Positions 1-11,189 of a stretch of DNA of 64,000 nt are shown here, piece after piece. The translations under genes and the position numbers were made by a program. Where the stretch lies: contig OY282495.1 in the NCBI GenBank assembly GCA_958295605.1, positions 77,099,927 through 77,163,926 of the forward strand, read 5' to 3'. The notes below the pieces were generated by a model. The model was given only the letters and a program-made list of their open reading frames with translations. It was not told where the DNA came from and ran no database searches. Origin of the DNA: Ajuga chamaepitys (taxonomy: Eukaryota > Streptophyta > Magnoliopsida > Lamiales > Lamiaceae). Numbering within the stretch: the first letter of the stretch is position 1; each line of letters begins with the position of its first letter.

Positions 1-137
1 CTTCAATAAAATCATCTTTATTAGAATCTGTCCTTCCAAAAATAATTTTGTAAGGTAACAAGAAAACTTAATAAAGCACAAAAATAGAACACATATGTAC
101 ACTAGGGTGTTAGAACACCCTATGAAACACTTTTTAG

Positions 138-883
138 TTAGATAATGCACAAACCGAGAGATTTCCTTAGGAAGGAGAATCTCTCAAAATCTAAAGCTGT
201 AGTAAAAATATCTGCAAGTTGTCTTTCAGTAGGCATATGTTCTATGTTCACAATCTTCTTCTCAACCAAATCCCTTATGAAATGATGACGGATGTCAATG
301 TGTTTTGTCGAGAGTGTTGTACTAGAGTTTTGGTGATATCAATAGCACTGGCATTATCAAAGTACACCAAAAGACCATCACTATTAAGGCCATAATCATC
401 TAGCATTTGTTGCATCCAGAATAGTTGAGTACAACAACTCCCTAAGGCTATATATTCTGACTCGGCAGTGGACAAGGAAACACTATTTTGCTTCTTACAG
501 TGCCAAGACACTAAGTTGTTTCCTAGGTAAAAACATCCTCCTGAGGTACTCTTTCTATCATCTACATCTCCATCCCAATCAGCATCATAAAAGCCAACCA
601 AATTAGTGTTAGTGTCCTTAGAATACCAAATTCCTAAGTCAGTGATTCCATTTACATATTTTATGATTCATTTTACAGCATTTAAGTGGGTCACTTTAGG
701 ATCAACTTGATATCTAGCACACACAGAAACACTATAGCATAGATATGGACGACTAGCAGTCAAATATAACAAAGTCCTAATCATACTCCTAGACAAGGTG
801 TTTTCAGCACCTTGTGAAACATTTTCTTTGCACATTTTTGTACAAGAACTCAAAGAAGTTTTCATTGATTTAGAGTTCACCAA
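138..883 (-). pseudogene. Copia connection and RNase H domains, C-terminus of pol
   Basis: The segment 668-883 carries RSMIRTLLYLTASRP, then an in-frame TGA at about 668-670. The RNase H core follows: GFYDADWDGDVDDRKSTSG, SLSTAESEYIALG, YFDNASAI. A one-base loss near 309-312 moves the reading frame, and the tail KHIDIRHHFIRDLVEKK to SLGLCII then runs in the new frame to the pol stop at 138-140. RNase H removes RNA from the cDNA hybrid. Two lesions in 750 bp show long inactivity. Confidence 0.88.
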
Positions 884-1845
884 ATTAAACTCGTTGACCA
901 GGTTCTTGGCATATTTTGATTGGCTAAAAATGTTTCATTTTCATGTTGTTTAATTTTCAACCCAAGAAAACAACTTAACTCACCTACAAGACTCATTTCA
1001 AAAGATATGGACATTTGATCAGTGAATTCTTTCAAATCCTTTTCACAAGTTGATCTAAAAACAATGTCATCCACATATATTTGGGCAATAGTGATTTGAG
1101 AAGACCACTTCTTTATGAACAAAGTTTTATCAACATTGCCCCTTTGAAAACCAAATGAAATGGGAAATTCAGTCAACCTATCATACCAAGCCCTAGGTGC
1201 TTGTTTTAATCCATATAAAGCCTTTTTAAGCTTAAACACATGATCAATTTTATATGGATCAACAAACCCCTTTGGTTGCTCATCATAAGCTCCTTCATTT
1301 AGAATACCATTCAAAAACACACTTCTAACATCCATTTGATAAAGCTTGATGTTGAGAAAACATGAAATAGCAATCAAGAACCGGATGGATTCTAATCTAG
1401 CAACAGGAGCAAAAGTCTCATCATAATCAAGGCCTTCAACTTGTGTGGACCCTTGTGCCACAAGTCGACCTTTGTTACGAATCACTTTTCCTTGCTCATC
1501 TGTTTTGTTCTTGAAAATCCATTTAGTACCAATGACATTCACACCATAAGGTCTAGGAACTAAATCCCAAAAATCATTCCTTGTGAATTTATGAAGCTCT
1601 TCATGCATAGCATTTATCCAATTTTCATCCCGTAGAGCTTCATCTATGTTATTTGGTTTCACATTGGACACAAAGCAAGTTTCATGTATTTGCATGTAAG
1701 TAGAGGATAGGTAAGCAAGTTTTACCATCTTTGAGTAGTCAATTCGTTCCTTATGATGAGTACGAACACGATCATTAACATTACCTATGATTTGAGAGAC
1801 TGGATGCATCTTACGAACTCTACCAGGTGGATCCCTTCTTACCAT
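877..1845 (-). pseudogene. Copia reverse transcriptase
   Basis: This is the RVT_2-type reverse transcriptase: WINAMHEELHKF, GTKWIFKNK, KGRLVAQG, DYDETFAPVARLESIR, LYQMDVRSVFLNG, LKKALYGLKQAPRAWYDRL, and the catalytic YVDDI near 1065-1080. It is the longest intact open segment of this element. The frame is lost near 905, where the tract before the connection domain shifts. The open frame begins inside the linker between integrase and RT. Confidence 0.92.
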
Positions 1846-1877
1846 GAATTCATTATCTACATCCTTGCTTTTACTTT

Positions 1878-2909
1878 TTAGTTCAGTTTTCCTTTCATCA
1901 TCCCGAGAAGAAGTGTTTGGATTTGTGGGATTCTGTTCAGGAGGTGTTCCAACACTTGCTGGAACACCTTTAGAGCAATGTTAACACTTTCTTGGAAGGT
2001 TCTTGTACGTAGGTTAAAAACACGATATGCATGACTATAACTTGAGTAACCTACAAACAATCCTTTGTCACTTCTGGAGTCAAACTTGCTCAATTGATCA
2101 CGATCATTCAGAATGTAATAAACACATCCAAACACATGAAAGTATTTAAGATTAGGTTTCTTACCCTTGAGTATTTCATAGGGTGTCATAGTACTACCTG
2201 ATCTTAAATACACACGATTGGAAATGTAACATGTTGTGTTTATGGCCTCAGCCCAAAATCTTTTTGACATGTTTTTTGCACACAACATCACCCTAGCCAT
2301 TTCTTGTAAAAGTCTATTTTTTCTCTCGGCTATGCCATTTTGTTGTGGTGTTTTAGGGGCTGAATACTCTTTTATTATGCCCTCTTATTGACAAAATTTA
2401 GTAAAAGATGCATTTTCAAACTCCCTACCATGGTAAGTTCTAATTCTACCTATCCATATTCCATATGAATTGTGAATTTGAACAACATGAACTTTAAACA
2501 CATCAAACGTTTCAGATTTTTCTTTAAGAAAGAACACCCATGTAAATCTAGAAAAATCATCCACACAAACTAACACATATATTTTTCCACCTAGACTATC
2601 CATCTTTACAGAACCCATTAAGTCCATATGAACAAGTTCAAAACGGTGTGTTGTACCATGATGTTTCAGTACCTTATGAGACACTTTAGTTTGTTTACCT
2701 TTTGCACATGAGCTGCAAACTTTATCAATCTTACCACATAATTTTGGCAAACCTTTCACCGCCTCTATTGATGATAGCCTTTGAAGTTGATGATAGTTCA
2801 CATGGCCAAGCTTTTGGTGCCACAACTCAAAGTCAGCAATGTGTGCCTTGTGACATGCTATTCCTTCCTCAATAGAATAGCAATTATTCGAGGCTCTTGT
2901 TCCTGTCAT
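1878..2909 (-). pseudogene. Copia integrase (gag-pre-integrase plus rve core), broken
   Basis: The gag-pre-integrase zinc motif is present (WHQKLGHVNYHQLQRLSS, then CSSCAKGKQTK). The rve core starts with the first acidic residue in HMDLMGS. The second catalytic aspartate, expected in the usual SDHG context, reads TYHG here, so it appears lost. The glutamate survives in GIAERKNR near 2310-2320. An in-frame TAA at about 2385 splits the domain. The C-terminal part (ISNRVYLRSG, GCVYYILNDR, SDKGLFVGYS) runs to 1878. Integrase inserts element cDNA into chromosomes; this copy cannot. Confidence 0.87.
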
Positions 2910-2912
2910 AAT

Positions 2913-3420
2913 TCACTCATTTCCCCTATCAAAGACACTGCATAAGTCCTTTTCAAATTTGACATGAAGATTTTCATCACAAAGCTGACTTATGCTAATC
3001 AAGCCTTCCACATGCAAAACATTTTTCAAGTTGGGTAAACCTTTAACATCCGAGACACCTTGACCAACAATTCTACCTTTGGCACCCCCACCAAAAGTTA
3101 CACTGCCACCATCAAAATCTTCATATTCTTTTAGAAACTTTTTGGCTCCTGTCATATGCCTAGAGCATCCACTATCAAAGTACCATACTCCCCTAACATC
3201 AACAATTAAAGAAGTGTAAATCATATTACAACAACTATCAGAAGGTTGCTCAGGAGGAGAAATAGTTTTAGGCTTAGTGCAGTGTAAGATAGAGTGTTGC
3301 AACACAGACTGTGACGCTCTAGAAAGTTTTTTACGAAGTAACTTTCTTCTTCTCCTGAAACAATAAGGTCTTTTGTGTCCTGGTATTGTGCAATAGTCAC
3401 AAACCACTTCTCTATTTCCA
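2913..3420 (-). pseudogene. Copia protease with upstream zinc knuckle
   Basis: The N-terminal part has CDYCTIPGHKRPYC, a CX2CX4HX4C knuckle, followed by a basic run. The aspartic protease core is WYFDSGCSRHMTG, with DSG as the catalytic triplet, then a glycine-rich segment (VTFGGGAKGRIVGQG) and the region leading into the gag-pre-integrase domain. The frame ends at a TGA (about 2910-2912); the downstream integrase part continues directly after it, so this is a nonsense mutation rather than a gene end. Confidence 0.85.
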
Positions 3421-3772
3421 TCATCAGACCTAGACCTTTTTTATTTTGACGTGACTCTTTCTTCGTAATTTTGGAAATTTATAGACAAATTTCCAGTTTA
3501 TTCAGTTAAGCAAGCAATATCATGATCGGATTTTATCAAATGTGGAGGAGTGTCTTCTAAAGATAATTTTTTAAACCTGTTCATTTCTCAAGTGAACACC
3601 GGAGTTTTGTAATCATCAAAGGATGAATTGAAAGAATTTTGAAATGAATTTTCATAACCTATGCCAAAAGAACCATGTTGTTGAGCTGAAAGTATTTCAT
3701 TCAACTTTGAAGTGCCAGAATTAAAATGACTTGAACAATTACATTTCTTTTTAGGATCCCTAGTCACAGTTT

Positions 3773-5134
3773 CTAAATCTTTATCTTTGAGAGATAATGA
3801 ACTTTCCAAGAGAGAAATTTTCTGTTTGAGAATTCATTTTCTAATCTAGTCTCATTTAACAACCTAACTGAAACCACTAGTTCTTGATGCATTTCTCCAA
3901 AACCCATAAGAAGGAGTTCATGCTCAGAAGGTTCTGAGTTGTTGTCAAGAGCACCAGGTGTTTCAAGGGGTGTTTCAACACTTTGGTCAACACCTAGATC
4001 CTCCAGTGTTAGCATGAGTGTTGCAACATCCTGTGAAGCACTACCTCCTTCTTCATCATCATCAGACTCATTGTCATTCAATGTGACAAAACGATTTGTT
4101 CCACGTTTCATCAGGTTGTTAGCACATTGATTAGCGTAATGACCATAACCAAAACAAGCACGACATTGAATCGTCTTAGCATCTTTGGGAGAATATCCAT
4201 TTTGATTTTGAAAGTTAAAACCAAGAGTTTAAGGATAATCATTTTTACTAAAGGATCTTTCAAAAGAATCTTTTCCAGAATTTCTATTTTCAAATCCTTT
4301 AGTGACAGGATTAAAACACCTTTTGAACCACTCTTCTTTTAGTTTTTTTAAAAAAATCGTTAATACTTCCTAGTCAAATAAGCCATTGGGTCATCAAGTT
4401 TTTCATTCAACAAAATGCTATCTCCTTTTGTATTTGAACTAGAATCACCCGAATGAGATGGAAAAGCAATTGTCTTGTTAATTCCTCTCATTTGGTGTTG
4501 TTGATTTAAGTTTAGTTCAAAAGTTTGAAGGATGCCAATCAACTCGTCCAAAGACATTTTGGATGTGTCTCTTAAATCCTCTAAGGGATACACCTTGATG
4601 TTAAAACATTCGGGAAGAGTACGTAATACCTTGTTAACCAACCTTTCATTGCTAATGGGATCTCCAAGGGCATGAGACTCATTAACAAGTTCACACAATC
4701 TGGAATTGTATGAAGTGATAGTTTCTGACTCTTCCATTCGAAGTGTTTCAAAGCGTGTTATCCTTAATTTTGACTTCCGTACACTCTCTGAGCCTTCACA
4801 TTGCCTTTGCAAAAGCTCCCATGCATCCTTAGCAATTACACAATTTTGGATCATTCGAAACAAGGAAGTATCTACCGATCCAAAAATTGCATTAATCACC
4901 TTAGAATTGTAGCACGAGAGAACGAATTCATCATTTTGTCCACTCAGCCTCCGACTTGAGAACCACATCACCATCTTCGTCTTCTTTACGAGGAGGAGTC
5001 TAGCCAACCACTACTGATCTCCACGCTCGTTCATCCAATGACTTGATGTAAGCCATCATCTTTATCTTCCACATGTAGTAATTTGTTCCATCCAAAATAG
5101 GAGGCCGCATCAAAGCTATTCCAGGCACGTCCAT
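3773..5134 (-). pseudogene. Copia gag polyprotein (UBN2-type) with CCHC knuckle, broken
   Basis: The likely start codon is at 5134, giving MDVPGIALMRPPILDGTNYY. The frame hits a TAG at 5000-5002, then continues open to about 4360 through a long UBN2-like gag segment (the region around WELLQRQCEG, then SYNSRLCELVNE, then LRTLPECF). After a disrupted stretch at 4110-4360 the frame carries a CX2CX4HX4C zinc knuckle (CRACFGYGHYANQC) near 4130-4170 and an acidic tail (DDDEEGG). The product would be the nucleocapsid protein that packages element RNA. An early stop and at least one frame break make it a pseudogene. Confidence 0.85.
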
Positions 5135-5180
5135 GATTTCTCTTTGCCGAAGAATCTCGCTTAGTAGCGTCAAGTGATTG

Positions 5181-5191
5181 CTCTAGTACCA
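5181..5191 (-). other. Primer binding site (initiator tRNA-Met type)
   Basis: Minus strand reads TGGTACTAGAG two bases after the LTR end. This is close to the usual plant copia PBS TGGTATCAGAG, with one transition. Confidence 0.7.
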
Positions 5192-5193
5192 AT

Positions 5194-5878
5194 TGAAGGA
5201 ATTTATGCACTGGCCATGAGAGTGTTACTGAGAGTGTTGTAACACTGGGACGAACACACTCCTTATTTAAATTTGAATTGTAGATTGTATAAAACTAGAA
5301 ATGATAAACATAGATGAGATAATTCAAACTCAGACAAAAATGAAGCCTAAGCAATTTTATCTTCAATCACAGAGGAATGAGTTTTATACAAATCATACAA
5401 GAAACAATCAAATTTACACTCAAACTAAATCTACATACTAAGTAATCCTCTTTTAAGAGAGGGATCACACAAAGCCTCACAACAAAGAATGTGAGAAGTA
5501 TGAAGAAGTTTGTCTCCAACTTTTGGAGTGGAAATGTCTTGAAGAAATTCTGATCTTTACACTCAGTTTCTTTCTTCTATTTTCCACACACGATCTTCTC
5601 TTGTCAGCCATATAAATATCCACCAGGGAAGGTAGTTATTTCCTGTAAGATAAGATCAAAGAAAATAACTGCCAATCTTCCAAAGTAAGACTTTCGATTT
5701 GGATAAGTTTATATGTAAAATTGAACTTATCCAAATACTCACACATACTGAACATATAGAGTAAATGTACAAGAGCAGCAAGGTAAAATTAGAAGGAAGA
5801 GTAAAACGTGTTTCCCAGGGTGTTTCAACACAAGGTGAAACACTTAACAAAACACTGAGGGAAACACATGTTCTAACA
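5194..5878 (-). repeat. 5' LTR of the SIRE-like copia element
   Basis: On the minus strand the LTR ends in CCTTCA directly before the primer binding site. A TATA-like TATTTATA lies at 5610-5617, followed by a transcribed-type leader. The outer end is uncertain: TGTTAGAACATG, reading minus from 5878, is a plausible TG start, but no second LTR is in the window to confirm it and the LTR could reach about 5950. Confidence 0.65.
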
Positions 5879-5949
5879 TTATTAAACACAACACTAGAGG
5901 ATTCCTTGTCTAGGAATCGATGGGAAAATGTGGCTGATGAGATTTAAGG

Positions 5950-6433
5950 GTTTGGGAAAAAATAGACATAGGTAGAAGGACTCAACATGTAAATAAAATA
6001 GCTTAGCCAGAAGTTGCTTGTGAGCACTACTTTAATTCCAAGATACACATGACACGATTAAGGACGAACTTGTGAAAGATAAAATGAAATAAGTTTAGGT
6101 GGTAAAAAATAAAAAATTAAAGGAGATGTAGGAGGATTGATAAGGTAAATTAGGTCACCAGGCAAAGTCAATGCATTCCTTTGACTGCAATAGTTCTAGT
6201 GAAAGTTTGTATACTCTAGATTTCAATTGAGCATAAAAAAAATAAAATTACGTTGCATGAAACATAGAAAAAAATGAATTAAGCTCAAAAACAAAAAGTC
6301 AAGTGTGTTATAGTTGATGTATCTTGAGAAGACTCAAAACGAGTATTATTTTATAATGAAATAAAAACTAGAATAACAATTCATTTCTTTTGGACTAAGC
6401 CTAGTGGAAAAAGGAGTACTGAAAAAAATGGGA
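5950..6433. other. Intergenic, no recognisable feature
   Basis: AT-rich sequence between the copia 5' LTR and the first foldback MITE. I see no coding signal or repeat here. Confidence 0.5.
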
Positions 6434-6640
6434 TTATTACCAAAAGCAACCCGAGGTATACCCGTTTTTACCACTTGCAACCTATTTTAAAATTCGTCGC
6501 CGATTACAACGTGAATTACTCATGTTTCACCGATTACAACCTATTTTATAAATTCCGGCCAAAATCAAGAGCGTGCCACACACGCACAATTTTTAGCAAG
6601 TGGTAAAAATGGGTATACTTCAGGTTGTTTTTGGTAATAA
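6434..6640 (+). mobile_element. Foldback MITE, copy 1 (207 bp)
   Basis: Both ends carry a terminal inverted repeat of about 45 bp: TTATTACCAAAAGCAACC at the left and its complement at the right, including the GGTATACCCGTTTTTACCACTTGC block. The interior holds two copies of a GATTACAAC-type motif. The same element recurs inverted at 7767-7974. The superfamily cannot be told from the ends alone. Confidence 0.75.
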
Positions 6641-6663
6641 ACTCTTTTTTTTTTTTTTTTTTT
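6641..6663. repeat. Poly-T tract
   Basis: A run of about 20 T directly abuts the right end of the MITE copy and is mirrored as an A-rich tract next to the second copy. Confidence 0.8.
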
Positions 6664-6699
6664 TTCTTCCCTCCATCATTTTCAACAGGAGAATTTGAT

Positions 6700-6912
6700 G
6701 AAATGGCCGAGTATAGATACAAATACATACAAATTAGAATAACTCGTACCTAGATCTTCGTCTGAGAAATAAATTGAAGAAAATTGAACTATCCTCAACA
6801 AGATGACTTGAAGAAATGAATGAGTATAGATATAGAAACATACAAATTAGAATAACTCCAAGTCAGATTTTCTAATAAGAAATAAACCGAAGAGAATCGA
6901 ACTCTTATCCAA
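6700..6912. repeat. Imperfect tandem duplication, unit about 115 bp
   Basis: GAGTATAGATACAAATACAT near 6707 recurs as GAGTATAGATATAGAAACAT near 6823. The following 70 bases align with scattered substitutions, ending in GAAGAAAATTGAACT and GAAGAGAATCGAACT. Two units only. Confidence 0.7.
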
Positions 6913-7162
6913 CAGTAGCCTAGAATCATCCAGTAACTTTATCAGTGATAACCACAACATCCAAAATTTTACCGAACTGTTCAAAGTACTTCTTCTGGAT
7001 AATGATCAATTTTTTGATGATTCAGAGTTAGTTTCTTCTGGATCTGTAAATCAGAAATGAAGAAGAGGATACGTGTTGAAGAAACTTACGGAGATTAGTG
7101 GAGAGAGGAGACAAACTGGTGTTAGGATGAGGGAGAATTAGGTCAGAGAGAGAAGGAAGGGA

Positions 7163-7692
7163 TAGGGATATACACAAACCAATTCGCTCGTAAATTATTC
7201 AGATCTCGGTTCGTGAAAAGCTCGATCGAGCTAGTCTAATGTGGCTCGTTAAAATAAACGAACCAAACTCAAGATTGATGATATTCGATTCGTTAACTCG
7301 CGAGCAATTTCATTTGTTGGCTCGACAGCTAGTTCTTAAATATTAAGCTAATGTACTTATAATTAATTTCTAATTTTATAGTTATACTTATAAAAAAATA
7401 TAGAATTATATAATTAAAATCATGCATTTGTATATATGTAATTAATTAATCTCAGTAGGTATATTATAATTTTAAGAATTTATAGCTTATTTTTAATTAT
7501 ATAATAATTAGTAACATATTTGTAATTTATATTTATTGAATTCATTTGGGCTCGATTAGACTCTCTAGAGGCTCGAGTAAGTTCACGAGCCGTCCATATA
7601 TTTGATAAGTTAAGCTCGAGTTCGGCTCGATAATTAATGAACAAACTTAAATTCTTAGATATTCAATTCAGCTCTATTTGTGTACATCCCTA
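7163..7692. mobile_element. hAT-type non-autonomous element (530 bp)
   Basis: The ends are TAGGGATATACACAAA and TTTGTGTACATCCCTA, a terminal inverted repeat of about 16 bp in hAT style. The flanking 8-mers, GGAAGGGA at 7155-7162 and AGGAGGGA at 7693-7700, match at 6 of 8 positions, fitting an aged 8-bp target duplication. Subterminal GCTCGA/GAGCTC-rich tracts flank an AT-rich core with no transposase. Confidence 0.65.
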
Positions 7693-7766
7693 AGGAGGGA
7701 AAACAAAGAAGGATGAGAGAGAAAATGATGGAGGGAAGAAAAGAAAAAAGAAAAAATAAAAAGATA

Positions 7767-7974
7767 TATTACCAAAAGCAACCCGAGGTATACCCGTTTT
7801 TACCACTTGCTCAAAATTATGCGCGTGTGGCACACGCTCTTAATTTTGGCCAAAATTTATAAAATAGGTTGTAATCGGTAAACCTCGAGTAAGTCAGGTT
7901 GCAATCAGCGGCGACTTTTAAAATAGGTTGCAAGTGATAACAACGGGTATACATCAGGTTGCTTTTGGTAATAA
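7767..7974 (-). mobile_element. Foldback MITE, copy 2, inverted relative to copy 1
   Basis: Same family as 6434-6640 but in reverse orientation, with the same terminal block (ATTACCAAAAGCAACCCGAG) and the same internal order when read on the minus strand. The adjoining 45 bp at 7722-7766 is also an inverted match to 6641-6685. Confidence 0.75.
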
Positions 7975-7979
7975 ACCCG

Positions 7980-8429
7980 AAAAAAATATACATTGAAAAT
8001 CAGTTGGCTCGAAGGAGAAAAAAACCGCATCACCTACATCGGGTGAGTGAGTGGCATCTTCCTTAAAAGAACCGAGTCGAACCACCTATTGTTGAGGATT
8101 TCGAAGAATAACGAGTCGTCCAAGGTCACTTCACTATTCAGGTTATGGGTTGAAGTAAAAGTTCTTAGTGCGTGACCTAAGGTACTAGGTGAAATAAAAA
8201 GATTATGTGTCTTTCCGAATTTCTATGCCCTTTTATTCCCCTACTTGTTTATCAAATCCCTTATAAAAGAATGATTAAGGCAAGATTGGTGAATTGAAAA
8301 GTGAAAAACTGTTCAATGGATAGAGATATTCAAGCAAAGAGGGATTCCAATGGCTTTCTTTCATCATTTTCTCATTGTGCTTAAGTGTCTAATTTGCTCG
8401 GGGACGAGCCATGCTTAAGTTTTTGGGGA
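7980..8429 (+). mobile_element. Internal 3' remnant of a Ty3/gypsy (Tat/Athila-like) element
   Basis: Non-coding sequence that ends in GGGGACGAGCCATGCTTAAG and a T/G-rich polypurine-like tract (TTTTTGGGGA) immediately before an LTR start at 8430. That layout is typical of Tat/Athila elements just upstream of the 3' LTR. No polyprotein remains. Confidence 0.5.
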
Positions 8430-11140
8430 TGATGAACGTGAAAGAAATCGCTTTTCTTATGCTTTTTTCGTCCAATTTTTTATCAAGAATTGCATGTGAT
8501 TATCATGTTTAAGTGCGATTTCATGTTTTGTTATATTTCCAATTTGATTTTCCTTTTTAATATGATTTGATGCGCTCTTGGGTGTTTTTTAGTCGTGTTT
8601 CGAAGTTAGAAAAATTTGAAAATCAAGAAGATCATTTACAACCATTTTCTCACTCCAGCCCGCATCTCGAGGCCCAAATAGGTCCAATTTGGGTCGGGGT
8701 CAGGCGCAAATTAAAGTTCGACATGTCACAAACAAAAGTCGTGAAGGAGTCAAGTCGAGAAAATGGATAGAAGGGCTTCAAAATAATAAGAAACGAAGAA
8801 GTGGTCAATCGCATGAGTACCCCAATTCTGGCCCACATAAAGTGGCCCAAATGGGCCCAAATAAGACTCTACAAAGCCAAACTTGAAGTTCATCAAGTCG
8901 TGAAGAGGCCGGGATGAGAAGACGAGAGAAAAATGCCCAAAATGGAGATGGAAAAAGATGAGACAAAACCGAAGTTTAGGTGTGGAAAAGGGGCAGTGTT
9001 GAACCGGTACTGGACCCAGTACCAGACTGATATGGAGTCCAGTGGGTTCAGGGCTTTGAGCAGGACCCGGTACTAGGGATGTCAATTTTACCCGCGGGTA
9101 ACCCTACCCGACGGGTAAACGGGTAATAGGGTCGGGTATCGCCCGAACCCGATATTTTTGCCATCGGGTAGGGTAGGGTACGGGTTTAGCATATTACCCG
9201 TTTACCCTACCCGATTACCCTACCCGCCTACCCGATTACATACTTATGTATTATTTTACATGTTATATATTATATAATTATCATTATATTTAATATATTA
9301 TGTTTATAATATATGATTTAATATATAAAATAACATATAATGTAACATTTACATATTATATATGTTATATTTGATTTATTGTATCACATTATATATGGTA
9401 TATATACATATTACATATTATTTATAATATTTTTATATATCAATCGGGTAACCCGATTACCCGCGGGTAACCCGATTACCCGACGGGTATTACCCGTATA
9501 CGTACCCGAATCAAATAGGGTAGGGTATGGGGGAAGCATACCCGTACCCTACCCGACCCATTTACATCCCTACCCGGTACCGGTTCGGTACGCTGTCCGC
9601 GCGCGAGCTCCTTTCCCCGTTTTCTTGCGCTGTCTTCGTATTTCGGCCATAACTTCTTCATAAGAACTTGAATTTGAGCGATTCAAGATGTAACACGCAT
9701 GAGGGGCTCGACTAACAACTTATGATGCCTTGCTTTCTTATTTGTATTTTACTTTTATTCCCTTAAAATTAGGTCTGAATTCAATAGAGTTTGAGGGTTG
9801 GGGGGACCTATATATACCCCTTCCCCTCTCATTTGTAGAATTCAACATTTTTTGCCTCCTTGTAAAAAGCTTCCACAACACACCTCCCACTTTGTTCTTC
9901 ATATTTTCAGATTTTTTAGCTTAGAAGGTAGGATTTTCTTCCTCCTCTTCAAGGAGGAAGCCGTCTTGGAGGAGAACTCGGGAATCACTCGTGGGCTTGT
10001 GACACTCGACTATTTCATCAAAGAATTTCGATGGTTTCTTCGATCGATTAAGCATTTCCTTATCCCTTTTCTTTATTTTCGGTTTTTATTGCTTCTATTG
10101 CTTGATGTTGATGATGTCTTTTATTGATTTGATAATTTGTGAGTGATTTTTATGTTTTTCGATGCCCGGTAGTAGCCCAAGCTTTGGGGTCGATGATTAG
10201 TTGATTGATTATTATTTTGTTGTGGGTTTTGGTAACCTAGGGTTAGGATATGGTTAATTTATAATAATGGTTAGTAGAAATTGAACCTTCGACCACATGC
10301 TCGTTTCACGTCGCTCCGACTTTCGATGGCTTAGGATCACTTTAATTAATCATGCAATTAAAAGATGATAGTTGACCCCCTAGGCTAGGGATAACTACCC
10401 TTTCGAGGATTGTGTCAAGTAGATTTTAATTAAACTTAGAGGTTAATTGGTACGGCTTATTATATTCGAGTGGAAAGTTAATCTTTGATAATTAGATTAA
10501 AAAAAAAAAACTCAATTGGTAGAAAGGATACCTATGGAGGAGAAGATCTACCAAGCAGGGAAGTGGAGTCGGGGTATTGGCTAGGATTGACGAAATTATG
10601 TTTAGTCGCGTGTGTAGAAACTACACCCTACGCCGGTCTTTAGCGTAGGAGAAGTAGGGCTAACCTCATCTATTCTTACATAGTTGGTAACCTGGGGCCC
10701 GGGGCTGAATTTGTAAATCTCATTCATGTAGGTAGTCTACATCGAACCCCGATTACCTATCTATCTTAGGGGAATATGGCACCTCAACCATATTCCATAA
10801 TTATCATTCAATTAGTATATCGATTGGGTTGAGAATTCAACCAAATAGAACTCATATTTGTTTCATTTAATCGTGTTCGAATTATTAATTTCATTTTTCT
10901 TGTGTGAAACCGAGCCAAGCCTCGTGGACATCTCCGCATCGATTGGTACCCTCCTTGCTTTATTTAATTACTTTATGTTGCTAGATTAGTCATCACTCTC
11001 AATTTATATTTGACCTACTTAATTCAAAAGTGCTAAAAGCCAATTCTCATGGAAAATGCCCCTTGTAGATTCGATATCTTATATACTACCTCTCTCACAA
11101 TCCGTACGCTTGCGGTTTGGGAAGGTCGTTCTAATCACAT
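8430..11140 (+). repeat. Long 3' LTR of the gypsy element, interrupted by a hAT MITE
   Basis: Starts TGATGAACGTGAAAG after the polypurine tract. It contains long GC-richer transcribed-type sequence and ends near CGTACGCTTGCGGTTTGG, a stretch resembling the usual 3' end of Tat/Athila LTRs. Without the inserted MITE the LTR is about 2.2 kb. The right end is not fixed: about 11140 (AATCACA) or up to 11187. Confidence 0.5.
9074..9572. mobile_element. hAT-type MITE (499 bp) with perfect 8-bp target duplication
   Basis: Ends TAGGGATGTCAATTTTACCC and CCCATTTACATCCCTA. It is flanked on both sides by CCCGGTAC (9066-9073 and 9573-9580), a perfect 8-bp duplication as hAT elements make. Both subterminal regions are packed with ACCCG/CGGGT motifs in both orientations around an AT-rich core. 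It has no coding capacity. It inserted into the gypsy LTR, so it is younger than that LTR. Confidence 0.88.
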
Positions 11141-11189
11141 CGTTTTAGAGTGACTCTCGCGACAACTTCAATATGCGACAATATGCTTC

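Larger units (their letters stand above)
1..5880 (-). mobile_element. Ty1/copia LTR retrotransposon, SIRE-like, decayed, 3' end outside window
   Basis: Read on the minus strand the order is 5' LTR, primer binding site, gag with zinc knuckle, a second zinc knuckle, protease, integrase, reverse transcriptase and RNase H. Integrase before RT is the Ty1/copia order. The second CCHC just before the DSG protease, and motifs such as WHQKLGHVN, resemble SIRE/Maximus elements. The pol stop codon lies at 138-140, so the 3' untranslated part and 3' LTR fall beyond the left edge. Several in-frame stops and frameshifts show that this copy cannot make its proteins. The SIRE assignment is from remembered motifs; copia is certain. 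Confidence 0.9.

Noticed and set aside
1..140. 3' LTR of the SIRE-like element at the window start
   Set aside because: Bases 1-137 do not match the 5' LTR at 5194-5878, so they are the 3' untranslated part.
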